From NCBI RefSeq assembly GCF_012489685.1, contig NC_080042.1, forward strand, positions 5,520,501 to 5,584,500: a stretch of 64,000 nt of DNA, in the 5' to 3' direction. Under the pieces are notes generated by a model, which saw nothing but the letters and a program-made list of their open reading frames with translations, searched no databases and was not told where the DNA came from. Position numbers and translations under genes: made by a program. Below are positions 44,626 to 55,627 of the stretch, in pieces. Source of the DNA: Lotus japonicus (Eukaryota; Streptophyta; Magnoliopsida; Fabales; Fabaceae). Positions within the stretch are counted from its first letter, which is position 1, and each line of letters begins with the position of its first letter.

Positions 44626-44890
44626 ACCGCCAAATCAGGCGGCATAGGGACCAACTATACCCAATATCGTGCAACTAGTGAAATTAAACGCCCCTCTGAG
44701 TGCCATATTGCGCGTTGTTAGGCAGACGAATGTCGTACAATACCCAAGACCCCCAGGGTACACCGCCAAATCAGGCGGCACAGGGACCAACTATATCCAA
44801 TATCGTGCAGCTAGTGAAATTAAATGCCCCTCTGAGCGCCATATTGCGCGCTGTTGGGCAGACGAATGTCGTACAATACCCAAGCCCCCC
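44626..44890 (+). repeat. 136-bp tandem duplication in gypsy gag
   Basis: ACCGCCAAATCAGGCGGCA starts units at 44,626 and 44,762. The text through GACGAATGTCGTACAATACC repeats with a handful of changes. A C run near 44,886-44,897 ends the second unit. Confidence 0.85.
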
Positions 44891-45249
44891 CCCCCCCGGC
44901 GACCTCTTGCAAACGTTGATACAACTAAGTGGTGTGACTTTCACAAGGCTGTAGGGCACACCACTGATAATTGTTGGACATTGCGAAGGGAGATTGACTG
45001 TATGATTTAAGCCGGGCAGTTAGCGAATTTTGTTGGGAATGATCCCACCCAGGAGCCCGCCAGGGTGGCTCAAGAAAGTAAAGATTAAGGTAAGGAAATT
45101 GTTGAAGAGTTGGGAGAGCCATCAGGCGAATGTTCGTCTATTGCCGGTGGATTTGGTGGTGGGCAACTTTCAAATAAGGCTAGGAAAAGGCAACGTGGTT
45201 TTTTTGATAAGTGAATAACGTGGCAATATCTGTTGGGCCTTGAGAAAAA

Positions 45250-45846
45250 ATTCATGTGGTCCCACTTCACAACATTAAAAGTTCTCCCCTTGGATTTGGT
45301 GATGTGTTTCCTTGACGCTCCCTTGCCACACCTTGCTCTCTCTCCATTAGCACCTTTCTGACTCCTGTGTCAAAATTTACTGATACCTCGGCTCCACCGG
45401 ATCAAAAATAGGCATTGTCGTCTCAATAAGAATTCTGGCATAATCAAAACGTTCCTTCCTCGACGTTGGTCCATCCTTGCAGATATAACTCCCTTTAGAG
45501 GTCACCACTGTTGCAAAAAAATCCCCATTCCATGCACAAAGTGGCACTTTCCATAATCTGACCCACACGAGGTGAGCCCTTCCAGTCATGAGTTCAGGGC
45601 AAGGTGATATCCATTCAAACCGCTCCTCCAATAAGTCTTTTGCTTCCTTCAACGTGAAATTTAAGCAACACGTTCCTTGCCCCCAACGACTTTAGTGTAA
45701 AATTCGTCAATCCATTTCGAATAAAGAAATCATGGAGACTTTCTAAACTCTGAATGCCATGTAAAGTGGCAGCCGCACATCGTTCAATCCACTGCTTATC
45801 ATCTTCCTTCGTACTATACTGTATGCTGGCTTCCTCCGGTTACATA
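45250..45846 (-). pseudogene. LINE N-terminal region (DUF4283-like)
   Basis: The minus-strand frames read EDDKQWIERCAAATLHGIQS, then a frame change, and RAHLVWVRLWKVPLCAWNGD followed by RFDYARILIETTMP. This is the DUF4283-like nucleic-acid-binding region at the start of plant LINE polyproteins (the WVRLWGVPLxxW and ARILIET blocks). It is the upstream part of the same LINE as 40,412-41,094, separated by the gypsy fragment. Its own upstream part is cut by a TRIM at 45,847. Confidence 0.75.
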
Positions 45847-46188
45847 TGATGGGGAGAGTCACGGCGAGGACCCATGGGCCAAGGCCGAGAGGAGACACCA
45901 AGGAGATCTTGGACACCACATCTTAACCCAAAACCTTAAGGCATCAGGTTTATGGGTCCATTTCCTTATAAACTCTCCCTCTTACCTTGACTTGACTCCA
46001 ACACTTGATTCCAACAATCTCCACCTCAAGTGTGAGTCCCTCAACCACATCACCCATGGTCCTCCCGTCTGCGGAAGCTATCCACCTTGCACTGTCGTTC
46101 ACTGCCAACGAAACCCGCCGCCTAGCCACACTGCTAGGAAGACTTTCGACACAAGGAGCCGTCATGGGCTCCCCGATCTCCCCCAACA
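45847..46188 (-). mobile_element. TRIM copy with shortened 5' LTR
   Basis: It is flanked by ACATA at 45,842-45,846 and 46,189-46,193. On the minus strand it starts TGTTGGGGGAGATC, joins the TRIM internal region at GACGGCTCC, passes a polypurine tract (GAGGTGGAGAT) and has a complete 170-bp 3' LTR (46,016-45,847) ending CCCCATCA. The primer-binding site and nearly the whole 5' LTR are missing although the target duplication is intact, so the shortened form itself integrated or was trimmed afterwards. Confidence 0.82.
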
Positions 46189-46193
46189 ACATA

Positions 46194-47069
46194 TTCTTAT
46201 TTCTGAGTGATTCTGTGAGTGATGTATTTATGCTCAGGTAACACCCGATTAAAAAATTCTTTTCAAGCTTAAAAGCAAAAATTAAATAATCATTTTTGGA
46301 TTAATGTGTGTGTACACTCTATCCTTAACTCAATTAGAGTATTCCGGTTGTACTCTAACCTCCTCAGTTTGAAGTGCAAAAAACTTAATAATTGTTTTTG
46401 GGTGTACACTCTGTTAAAGTACCTCGGTTGTACTCCAACTTCTTACGCTTATTTAACAATCATTTTTGGCTTAATTTGGGTGTACACCTTGCCCATAACC
46501 CGATTAGAGTACTCGGTTGTACTTTGATCTCCAAAAAAATAAATTTAAAAAGGTTTTTGCTATGGTACCTTAATTCAGATTATGGTGTAGTACCTTAAAT
46601 GATATAGACCAATAGAAAACATACAATTTAAACTTAGAGAAGAGGATGGAGGAAAATTTGGAGGTTCAATATAGGTGGAGCATGAAGGAAGATGATTCTA
46701 ATATGAAATCAATCTAGATGATCTCTCAAAGTTGCAAATTAAACTAAAAACTCTAATTTTCAAATGGTGCATTACATAACATAAACAAGTTTAAGAAATA
46801 TATGTTATTAACTCATTAAGTCGATCATTAAACTTTTTAAAATTGCAATAAAATTATTTTTCGCCTTTTTTCAACAAAATTAGAATTTAAAATATCACAT
46901 GGGGTACCACACCCAAAAAAAATTCTGACTACCACAGAATTCACCATGTAAAAATTGATTACCAACTCATGCTTTTCTATTAAGAATTGCGTTGCCTTAA
47001 TTTTCCAATTGTGAAAGAAAATACGTAGGATCGGTGTCACACCTACCAGACTTTCGGTACATCAAAAAG
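46194..47069. other. Non-coding stretch with diverged tandem repeats
   Basis: From about 46,283 to 46,531, three diverged units share CATTTTTGG, GGTGTACAC, GAGTA(C/T)TC and CGGTTGTACT. The rest has no recognised content. Confidence 0.55.
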
Positions 47070-47165
47070 ACAAATTGCACCAACCAGGAATCGATCCCTG
47101 GACCTCCCCTACCCAACCTTTGTGTCTCCCAACTCCTACCATTGAGCTATCCTACGGGGACCTAC
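47070..47165 (-). repeat. tRNA-derived SINE head
   Basis: The minus strand has TAGCTCAATGGTAGGAGTTG (A-box) and GGATCGATTCCTGG (B-box) about 50 bp apart, within a GTCCCCGTAGG..CCTGGTTGG frame. The arms and anticodon region do not form a credible tRNA, so it is a SINE or tRNA relic. Confidence 0.6.
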
Positions 47166-47275
47166 CTACGAGACTACTATAATTAAAAAAGCTTTTTGGT
47201 CTCTTTCATAAACTGACGATCATAAAATAATAAAATCATTAATTTAAATCCTTTTGATGTTGATTCATCTTTTGA

Positions 47276-48364
47276 CTATGCTTTCTTGTCCTTTGCTACT
47301 GCCATGAGTGCTTCAACTTCTGCATCATCAGAATCTTCTTCTCCTGATTCTGAAGCATCAAAAGTCACCATGAGCCCTTTCTTTGCCTTGTAATTCTTCT
47401 TATGCTTCTTTTCTCGTTTCAGCTTTGGACACTCATTCTTGTAATGCCACGGCTCCTTGCACTCAAAACAAGTGACTTCTTTTGAAGAAGACTTGCGTTG
47501 ACCAGATGAAGACTCTTGTCTTCCTTTAGCTTTACTTGGTCCTTTGTATTTGTTTTGCTTATGCTTCCATATACGGTTGATCCTTCTGGATATCAATGAG
47601 AGCTCATCTTCATCAGAATCTTCACTAGATTCTTCTAATTCTTCTTCAGCTTGGAGAACTTTGCCTTTTTCAGTTCTGGACTTTAGAGCTATAGACTTTT
47701 GCTTCTTCTGAGGTAAATGCTCAGCACGATCTATCTCATGACTTCTCAGGATACTTACCAGTTCCTCCAGACTTATCTTGTTCAGATTCTTGGACAACTT
47801 CAAGGCAGTCACCAAAGGCACCCACTTCTCAGGAAGGCTTCTGATGATCTTCTTGGCATGATTAGCAGTAGTGTAGCCTTTGCCAAGCACACTAATCCCA
47901 GCAATAAGCATATGGAATCTAGAGAACATGGCTTCTACAGATTCATTTGGTTCCATCTTGAAGGCTTCATACTTCTTGATTAGAGCTAGAGCCTCTGTAT
48001 CCTTGACTTCCTCGTTGCCTTCATGAGTCATCCTCAAAGAATCAAAGATAGACTTTGCAGATTCTCGGTCAGTAATCTTCTCATATTCTTCATATGAGAT
48101 GACATTGAGTAGAATGGTTCTTGCTCTGTGGCGATCTTTGTACTTCTTCTTCTGATCTGCATTCATTTTATCTCTTGGGATCTTCACACCCTCTTCATCA
48201 ACTGGACGTGTGTAGCCATCAACAACTAAGTTCTAGAGATCAGCATCAAATCCAAGAAAGAAGCTTTCAATTCTATCTTACCAGTAGTCAAACTTCTCAC
48301 CATCAAAGACAGGGGGTTTTGCATTGTAGTGATCTTTCTGAGCTCCATTTGTAGTGGAAGCCAT
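47276..48364 (-). pseudogene. Sirevirus-like gag (element E), truncated
   Basis: The start MASTTNGAQK is at 48,364 after a GAGCTC-containing leader. Two stops interrupt the N-terminal part (a TAA after the conserved FDGEKFDYW near 48,300, and a TAG in place of a Trp codon near 48,234). From 48,187 a 303-codon frame is open, covering the Copia gag region, a KKQKSIALK stretch and a zinc finger CFECKEPWHYKNEC in which Trp replaces the usual Gly before His. The frame stops at 47,276 and no pol follows, so the element is 3'-truncated. Confidence 0.85.
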
Positions 48365-48439
48365 AGAGTTTTTCACACCGGCCTGGATTTACTGAACACT
48401 GTTAAGTGTGGTAATCAGAACTTGAGCTCTGATACCAAT

Positions 48440-49603
48440 TGAAGGTATGAAAAACACTAGAAAGGGGGGGGGGGTTGAATAGGGTTTTGAAGTAAAACAA
48501 GTTTCTTTTCAGTTCATGTAAACTCTCAGATTTAAGGATAGAGGAGTAAATAGTTAAGAGAGAAACACACAAGGATTTTATCCTGGTTCACTTGAACAAA
48601 TCCTCAAGCTAATCCAGTCCACTTGTTAAGGTGATTTCTTCCTTCGTCGAATGAAGGTAATCCACTAATCAAAGGTTGTTACAACTGCACTAGCACACCT
48701 TGCTCAGTGACTAACAATCCTAAGAACTAGCAAACACCAAGACACACAAGTCTTAGTCTTCTCAAGGCTACTGACCTAACCGGTTCCTTAAGGAAATACA
48801 ATGAAGAATTTGAAGGTTGTGTTTACAAGAGATTTACTTCTAAACAAGCAGAGTGTAAACAAAGTAAGAACAATGAAGAAAAAAGTTTGCTAAGGTTTAT
48901 CGTTTGAATGAGAGTTGTATTGCAATTCAGTGTCTTAGTCTTTTTCTTCCTTTCTTCAGCCTTTAAATACTCCAAGCACAAAGTGATTTATCCGTTGAGA
49001 GAATTTGTCCATTGGAGGGTACTTCTAGAATTTCTAGAACGTACAAGGTTGATCCTCGTAGGTAGACTAGTCAGAATAGTACACTGCAATGGTACTATTT
49101 GATAGTGACATTTTGTCCTTTACAGTTGACTTCTGATCTTCAGAGGCGCGCTTCAAATGTGAACTTGTGAAGCTTCTAGTCAGAGTCACGAGGATGCTTG
49201 GATCTTCATAGCTTCAAGTCTTCAGCTTCTGGACCGGTTCACTTCAGAACTTCTGGTCTTCAGAATGGAAGCACTTGGTCTTCAGAGCCAGCTTTCTTGG
49301 GTCTTTAGAGTCTTTGACCGTTCACTTCAGAACTTCTGGTCTTCAGAATCTTCAACACTTGATTCTTCAAAGCCCACATCAGAGCTTTAATCTTTAGAGC
49401 ATCTGAAGCATTAAACTACCGTTCACCAAAACGTAGTGAGTACATAAGCGGTTTGGTGGTCAACACTTTGGTCTTTGACTTGTGATGAAAAATCATTTTC
49501 AATCCAAATCAGAACATGTTTGTCAAGTACACGAAAGACAAACGTTAGAGTACCAAAGTTATCCATACTCGAGATGTACACAGAACCAAATCTTGGTCTT
49601 ACA
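48440..49603 (-). repeat. 5' LTR of Sirevirus-like element E
   Basis: The minus-strand ends are TGTAAGACCAAG and CATACCTTCA, followed by primer site ATTGGTATCAGAGCTC. It is 1,164 bp and related to the LTR of element C (51,533-52,772); both contain GTACTCTAACGTTTGTC-like text near the start. It is inserted in LINE sequence that continues at 49,604. Confidence 0.85.
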
Positions 49604-49844
49604 CCCAGCAACAACCACAATCCTTTTGGAAGCAATTATGGCAATCACAGACCTTCCCGAGGTGTAAGGAATTTTACCCGTTAACAACCAGCGTAGCGCG
49701 CATCGGTTATAATTTTACCCGTTCGTGTGGCTTTGAGGTCGAGGGGAATTGACATCGACGATGCTTGTCCGTTCTGCCATCTGAACACAGAAACAGCGGC
49801 CCATGTCTTGTTTTCTTGTCCGCTGGTGTCATGGTGGTGTTTTG
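49604..49844 (+). pseudogene. LINE zinc-binding (zf-RVT) fragment
   Basis: The frames read FWKQLWQSQTFPRCKEF, then after a shift VRVALRSRGIDIDDACPFCH and AAHVLFSCPLVSWW. The C-x2-C..H-x4-C layout after a SRGI stretch is the zf-RVT domain downstream of the reverse transcriptase in plant LINEs. It is interrupted on the left by element E's LTR and on the right by a chromovirus-type LTR. Confidence 0.75.
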
Positions 49845-51532
49845 TGTAACACCCCATTTTCCGATTAGTAGAATATTTATTAATTTATTTTAATTATTAT
49901 TAGGTTATATAGTGATTTGAGTAAATACGTGAATTTACTATATAATAAGGTGATTATGAAATTTTATTATTAGTGATTAAGTGATTTTATTAGATAATTA
50001 AGTGAGTAGTTGGGTGTGGGGCCCATTATAAGACTATTTTAGGGTTAGGAGTGAAATAGAAAGAGAGAAATCAAAATTTGAGAATTGGTGGAGTTAGCAG
50101 AGCAGAGGAAAAGAAACGTGAAAGAGAGAAAGGGAGAAAAGAGAAGAAAACCTAGAATTTGATCTTCAAGAGGTAAGGGGTTTGAATTCATGTTCTCTGG
50201 ATTGGTATGATAGTGGATAATGATAGAAAGCCTGATTTAGGAACCCTAGGATGCAATTTCTTCTAAACTGAATGTGGATAGTTGAATTTAAGGTTATGAA
50301 TTGTGGGGGGGAAGAGATGGGGTAGCACGCCGCGCATGAGGCTGCAGAAATTTACGAGCTCTTGAACCCAATTTCGAGCTGTGTTAATGACCGAATTTGA
50401 AGAAGTAGTCTTCATAAAAGTTGTAGCCCTTTCTGTTGTGAAACTTTTGCCGCTGGTTTCACGTCATTCCAACGTCTGTAGCTTGAGTTAAATGTGTTTT
50501 AGTGAGGATAGATTAAACTGTCTCATTTCTCACTAACTGCTGTTAGTGTTAGATTTTTCCTGAATTTTGTACTTCGAATTTCGACTTGAAAATTTACAGA
50601 GATGTACAAAACTTGTATAGGAAACCATGATAAAACTATTGAATTTTTCTGAGTGTATTTGAGGTATTTAAAAATTCGCCTAGGTTGTTGTACAGTTTAT
50701 AACCGTTTTAAATAAAATGAGTCATTTTAGGTGCAAATGTTGTTTTCGAAAAAAGATGTGGTGCGCGCGCGTGGTGATGCGCAAGGCGCGGTGGCGCGCG
50801 GCCATGGGGAGTGTTACGCGCGAGGGAGGTGGCGCATGTAGGTAGTGGTGCGCGCGGTAGTGCTCGCATGAGGGATGATGTAGGGAGATGACGAGTTTTT
50901 GGGAAAAATTAGAAAGAATCCAGTTTTTGTATAATAGTGGCAGAACCTGTTATATATGAATTATATTTAATTTACATCTATTTAATAGTTCATTATATGA
51001 TGTTATTTCTGAATTGATGTTATGTGTTAAATTGTTAAGTTACTGTGATTGCAAGTTGTGTGATTGATAATATGTAAGTGTGTGATTTGTGAAATTGGAA
51101 ATGATTTGAATTGTTGAGCTGGTGATGAATATGCTAAAATAATTAAGACTTGGAGATGGTCTGAATATGCATATGTTAGTTGAGTTTTGCACAATACACT
51201 GCATAGTTGTCAAGAGACAATGTTTGCTAGTTCTCGTGGAGGCTAGTGACTTGTCCTAAAACTGGAGTGGTTTTGAAGCCTAGAGCGAGGGCTTTATTGG
51301 TGGTTATCTGTCTGGAGTGGACGCGGTGATACCGCTAAGGATAACAACTCTGGTACCAAAGGCATTTGCACGGGTATCACTTGAGTCATGTGTTAGGGAG
51401 TTGTTGATGCTAATTAATGATAATTGTGATTTTTTTTTTTTGAGATTTGATGTTGTGGTAATTGGAGACAATAATATTTGCTTACTTGATGCTATGAATT
51501 ATGGAGTATTGTTATAACTGTGAGGTTGATTG
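49845..51532 (+). repeat. Chromovirus-type gypsy LTR, 5' part
   Basis: It starts TGTAACACCCCATTTTCC, the usual beginning of Tekay/Del-type LTRs. A GC-rich block of GCGCGC-type words lies at 50,757-50,880, and GGTGATACCGCTAAGGATAA follows near 51,325. Element C interrupts it at 51,533 and the remaining LTR is not in the window. Confidence 0.65.
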
Positions 51533-52772
51533 TGTAAGATCAAGGTTTGATCAGTGGTTGCATCTCTATGTTTTGATGATTACAATTAAGGTTTGTGATG
51601 ATGAACAATTGTGGTACCCTAACGTTTGTCTTTTTATGTTGTGACAAACAGGTTCTGAATCTGACCCAAGCCTATTCGTTCAGAAGAAGAAGAACCAAGG
51701 GTTACTAAAAAGAGAGCTATTTAATCTATCATGTTCGTTATGAACAGTGGCAAATACTTCAGAAGCTCTGAAGATGGAAGCTCTCAAGAAGTTCTGAAGA
51801 ACTCAAGTCAGAAGTTCTGAAGACCAGATGTTCCAGTGGAACGGTCCAGAAGCAGAAGACTCAAGTTCTGAGGACTTACAAGAAGTTGGTTCTGAAGACC
51901 CAAGCAATTCTAGCTCTGACGATCAGAAGTTCTGAGGAACTCGTTCAGTAGCAGAAGTTGCATGGTCAGAAGAATCCAAGCTTCAATCTGACGATGATCA
52001 GAAGCTTCATCAACGTTCATCTGAAGCTCCTTCATCACAAGTCAACTGGTGAAAGGACAGGTCGCTATCACAGTACAACGTCGTACAAGTCTCAGTCTGT
52101 CCGCCACCTACCTTATACAGCCTAGCAGTCTGATATTACAGAATTGCCACTCCAACGGATAAAACCCTAGCAACGGCTACATCACAAGTGTTGGAGTATA
52201 TAAAGGCTGAAGAAAGAAGAAAGAGGCTAAGAAACTTTGCTGAAAATATTCAACACAAACGAACCATTCTCTTAGCAATATTTCTTCATTGTTCTTAAAC
52301 ATCTGAGTTTACTATTCGCTTGTTAGAAGCACTCATTGTAAACCCGAAACCTTTTACATCATATTGTAAAGTTCATCAAGAGACCAAGGTTGGTCGGATC
52401 TTGAGAGGACTGAATCAAGGCTGATTCAGTATTTAGCTAGTCTTAGAAGGATCGGTAGATCAGCTTCTTAAGAGGATACTAGTGAGAAAATCAGTGTACT
52501 GTTAGTCACTTAGCAGGTTGCAAAGTGCAGTTGTAACACTCATTGATTTTAGTGGATTGCCTTCATCAGAAGAAGGAAGAAATCACCTTCACAGGTGGAC
52601 TGGATTAGCTTGAGCTTTTATCTCAAGTGAACCAGGATAAAATACTCGTGTGCTTTACTTCCTATTATTCAGCACTTAGTTTTTATCTTTGAGTTTTGAA
52701 AAAGCTAAAAAGTATACCCGAGATACAAAAATTCTATTCAAACCCCCCTTTCTAGTGTTTTTCGCACCTTCA
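51533..52772 (+). repeat. 5' LTR of element C (1,240 bp)
   Basis: The ends are TGTAAGATCAAGG and TTTTTCGCACCTTCA, followed by ATTGGTATCAGAGC. The first ~510 bp match 56,269-56,778 with few differences. Confidence 0.92.
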
Positions 52773-52791
52773 ATTGGTATCAGAGCTCCGG
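52773..52791 (+). other. Primer-binding site of element C
   Basis: ATTGGTATCAGAGCTCCGG directly after the LTR is complementary to the 3' end of initiator Met-tRNA over TGGTATCAGAGC. Confidence 0.9.
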
Positions 52792-52850
52792 TTCTGATTT
52801 CAACACCTAACAGTGTTCAGTGATCCAGAACCTTGTGTGAAAAACAAACA

Positions 52851-53042
52851 ATGGCCCAAGCCAATACTTCCGCTGACAACAACAACAACAACAACAACAA
52901 TCAACTCAGAGCACCAATCTTTGACGGTGAAAAGTTTGAGTACTGGAAAGATAGAATAGAATGTTATTTCCTTGGCACTGACCCAGATCCAGGAGAGCAA
53001 CAAGCAGCAAGCCCTCAGATCCTAAGGGCAAAGGGATTCTGA
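52851..53042 (+). pseudogene. Element C gag N-terminal stub
   Basis: It begins MAQANTSADNN, has an Asn run and the conserved FDGEKFEYWKDRIECYF of Copia gag, and reaches GTDPD. It then switches to sequence of the downstream ORF in another frame and stops at 53,042. Everything from the gag body through pol has been removed at this joint (near 52,985). Confidence 0.8.
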
Positions 53043-54963
53043 TAGAGCAACCTGCAAAGAAGAAGGCTGCTTCCAAGACTGTGATCATCAGGGAACCATC
53101 TTCTGAAAGGCCTCTGAAGAGAACTTCAACTCAACAACAACAAATGTCTGATTCTGAAAGCTCAGAAGACACATGGGAAGACTCCTCAAGTGAGGAGACT
53201 GAAGATGAAGACATGCCTCTGGCTAAGAGACGCAAAATTATTCTTGAGGAAGAGGAAGATGAGCAGGATGACCATGAGATCATCCAGAATGTGATTCAGG
53301 ATATAAGGGAAGCTTCAGATGCTGAAGAATCCACTGATTCTGATGCTATTCCCCTAGTGAAGAGAAGGAAGCTTCCTCTGAGGGGACCACTTCAGCAGAA
53401 GGGAACAGCGGCAGAACAAGCATCTGAACCAACTTCAGAAGTCCAGAGGGAAAGAAGATCTAAACGCACTTCTGATCCAGCAAGGGCTGCAAGTCTCACC
53501 AGAACCTTACCCATCAGAAGCCCTAATAAGGTAATTACTGAAAGCATTAATTCTGATTCTGCTTTAGTAGTTATACCTGAGCAACCTCTGCCTATATCTA
53601 CCTCTCTGCCTACCACAAACCAAACCAAACCTCTTCAACCTGAACCTCACCCTGAAACACAACCTCAAACACAAGCTGCACCTCAAGATCCTACATCCAC
53701 CATCCAAACAGCTACCACAACCATCTCTTCCACTCCAATTTACACCTCTTCCACATCCATCCCAACTGAACCAGTACATCCTTTCAATTCCTTCATTCAA
53801 GGCATTATTCAAAGTGAGGCAACTATGAAAACCTTAGTTCAGCAATTCACTCCCAAGCTTGCATCCATTCCACACACCTTTCTCATAACCCAGACTGGTG
53901 AGATCCCTGCTGAGAAAGAAAAGGAAGATGATGATGTCCAGATCCTTGAGCCGCCTTTCCATGTGAAGCCCCTTCAACAAATTGCTCCCAATTTTGAAGA
54001 TCGGATTCCAGATGCTGCTGAGACCTCTTATGTATCCTTGTCCAATTATTCAGCAGTCAACTCACAGGATCTGAGCTTCACTTCACCTAAGAAGACTGTC
54101 AATTCAAGGCCAGATACTATCTCTGAAGCTGAGCACATGGCTGAATCAGATCACTCAGGCTTCGAGAAGGACCATGAGATTGATTTCACTCCTTCTAAGC
54201 ACATGGAAGAATCAAATGCTTCGAGCTCCAATGCTGCCAGAACTCCTCAGCCTGTTCTGACCCTGGCCACCTCTTTCCTTCCTCAGAGTCTTCCTCAACT
54301 CATTCAGGAGTTTTCTGCAGAGGCCATCAGAAGGCTGAACTGGCTGTATCAGGTAACTGATAATCAGTTTGATGCTTCTCTTGTTGATAGTCTATGGTCT
54401 GCATTTAAGAGTTGGTCAGAAGGCAAAGGTCATGAACTTCAGAAGCAGCTTAGCAGGGAGAAAAGACTAAGAGTTCATGATGCATCTGAGAGGGCCTATG
54501 AGCAGAGGCAGAGAGTGCTGCACAAGGTTTGTGAACCCTTGAGAAGAGCTATGGCTGAAAGACCATGTGTTGTCTCTGAATGTACCTCAGAGGATGTTGA
54601 GATGCCCTCAGAAGAGGCTGCAGAAGAAAGCTCTGACGGCATAGTCATTCTGGAAGATGCAGATGCTGATGAAGTTCAGAAACAAGGGCCAATTCAAGTT
54701 GATATTGCAATGTCATCAGAGGCTGAAGTTGCTCCTCATGTTCAAGCTCCAGAAGTTCCTACATCTGTTCCAGCTCCAGAAGTTGAAGTTCTTGCTGCCC
54801 GAATTGACAGAATTCAGAATGATCAGTAGAGGTTATTTCAGATGGTTGAGGAACAAGGACGTATTCAGAATGAGCAAAGCAAGCAAATTCAAGAGTCCTC
54901 AGGCAAAATGGAAGCAATCATGCAGTACCTCATGGACAACCTTCCCTCCTCTTCCAAGCCTTG
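52990..54963 (+). pseudogene. Element C extra ORF (ORF3 type), one nonsense codon
   Basis: This long open frame (no ATG near its 5' end) encodes a basic start (QPAKKKAASK), acidic/Ser runs flanking two repeats of PLxKRRK (near 53,214 and 53,350), a Pro/Thr-rich middle, and a more ordered C-terminal block (RLNWLYQVTDNQFD, WSAFKSWSEGKGHELQ, RVLHKVCEPLRRAMAER). A TAG at 54,827 replaces what looks like a Gln codon, because the same frame stays open with heptad-like text to TGA at 54,963. Position and composition match the 3' ORF of Sireviruses, although sequence similarity to the 793-residue ORF of element A is low. The two KRRK clusters could be nuclear localisation signals. Confidence 0.65.
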
Positions 54964-55210
54964 AATTCCTCCTCTCTATCATGCATACATTTAATTGTTA
55001 TGACTGCATTTATTTTATGCTGACTATGCTTAATTATTCTTATCTGATTCAATGCACCGTCCATTTAGTAACTCACATGCCTTTATGATTTGATAAGTTT
55101 TATGCATGATTTTCTGTTACCTTTTCTCCTTATAATCTCCGCAATCCTTCTTCTCCATCACAACGCAATTCACTTCCTTATCATTCTGTTCCATTCTCCC
55201 TAGTTCAAGA

Positions 55211-55627
55211 ATGACTTCTGTCGACTTAATTTCTGAACTCAAGACTTTGGTATTTGACCAAGTCTTTCCATGGAGTGTTAATCTTTCTTCCTCTCAGATC
55301 TCTCACGCTCTTGAGAAGATTGAGCATCTTCTAACCTGTTGGCTCACTTCTCATCAGACTCACTGTCTTCAGAACCTTCAAGATGTTCTGAATGATCTCC
55401 TCCGTCTGAACAATCGCCAGGAGGACATCGAAGCTCAGCTCCAGGGCATTTGCATGCTTCTGGAATATGAGGAAGATCACCATGAAGCGGATCAAGAGGC
55501 TGTTCAGGAGAATGTTGCCTTGAAGGAAGATTTGGCTACTCAGTTAGCCTCAATTGATCAGGACATTCGTCCTCTCCACCTTCAACTTCTCTCCATGAAG
55601 AATTCTCGCGCCTTCCTATTTATCTAG
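55211..55627 (+). CDS. 138-residue helical ORF, element C
   Basis: An ATG-initiated frame, MTSVDLISELKTLV, rich in Leu, Glu and Gln with heptad-like stretches (LNDLLRLNNRQEDIEAQLQG), ends SRAFLFI. It lies between ORF3 and the polypurine tracts, with a ~250-bp spacer. I recognise no family. It could be a real accessory protein of this Sirevirus group or the C-terminal exon of the extra ORF. A coiled-coil character is visible and no membrane segment is seen. Confidence 0.5.
   Translation: MTSVDLISELKTLVFDQVFPWSVNLSSSQISHALEKIEHLLTCWLTSHQTHCLQNLQDVLNDLLRLNNRQEDIEAQLQGICMLLEYEEDHHEADQEAVQENVALKEDLATQLASIDQDIRPLHLQLLSMKNSRAFLFI

Larger units (their letters stand above)
41429..45225 (+). pseudogene. 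Gypsy (Tat-like) gag, split by nested insertions
   Basis: The first part (to 42,418) includes FPATFKGMAMTWFIKQPP and FNIRQRQGERIKTYMALFSR, the conserved core of gypsy retrotransposon gag. After the nested LTR (42,424-44,358) the gag resumes at 44,364 and shows DTTKWCDFHKAVGHTTDNCW, a gag zinc finger. It ends in a protease-proximal SIAGGFGGGQ stretch near 45,140-45,165. Stops and frame changes are frequent and a 136-bp tandem duplication occurs at 44,626-44,890. Pol is missing. It lies inside the LINE. Confidence 0.8.

Noticed and set aside
47070..47165. A working tRNA gene
   Set aside because: A and B boxes are present, but spacing and arms do not form a proper cloverleaf; a SINE head fits better.
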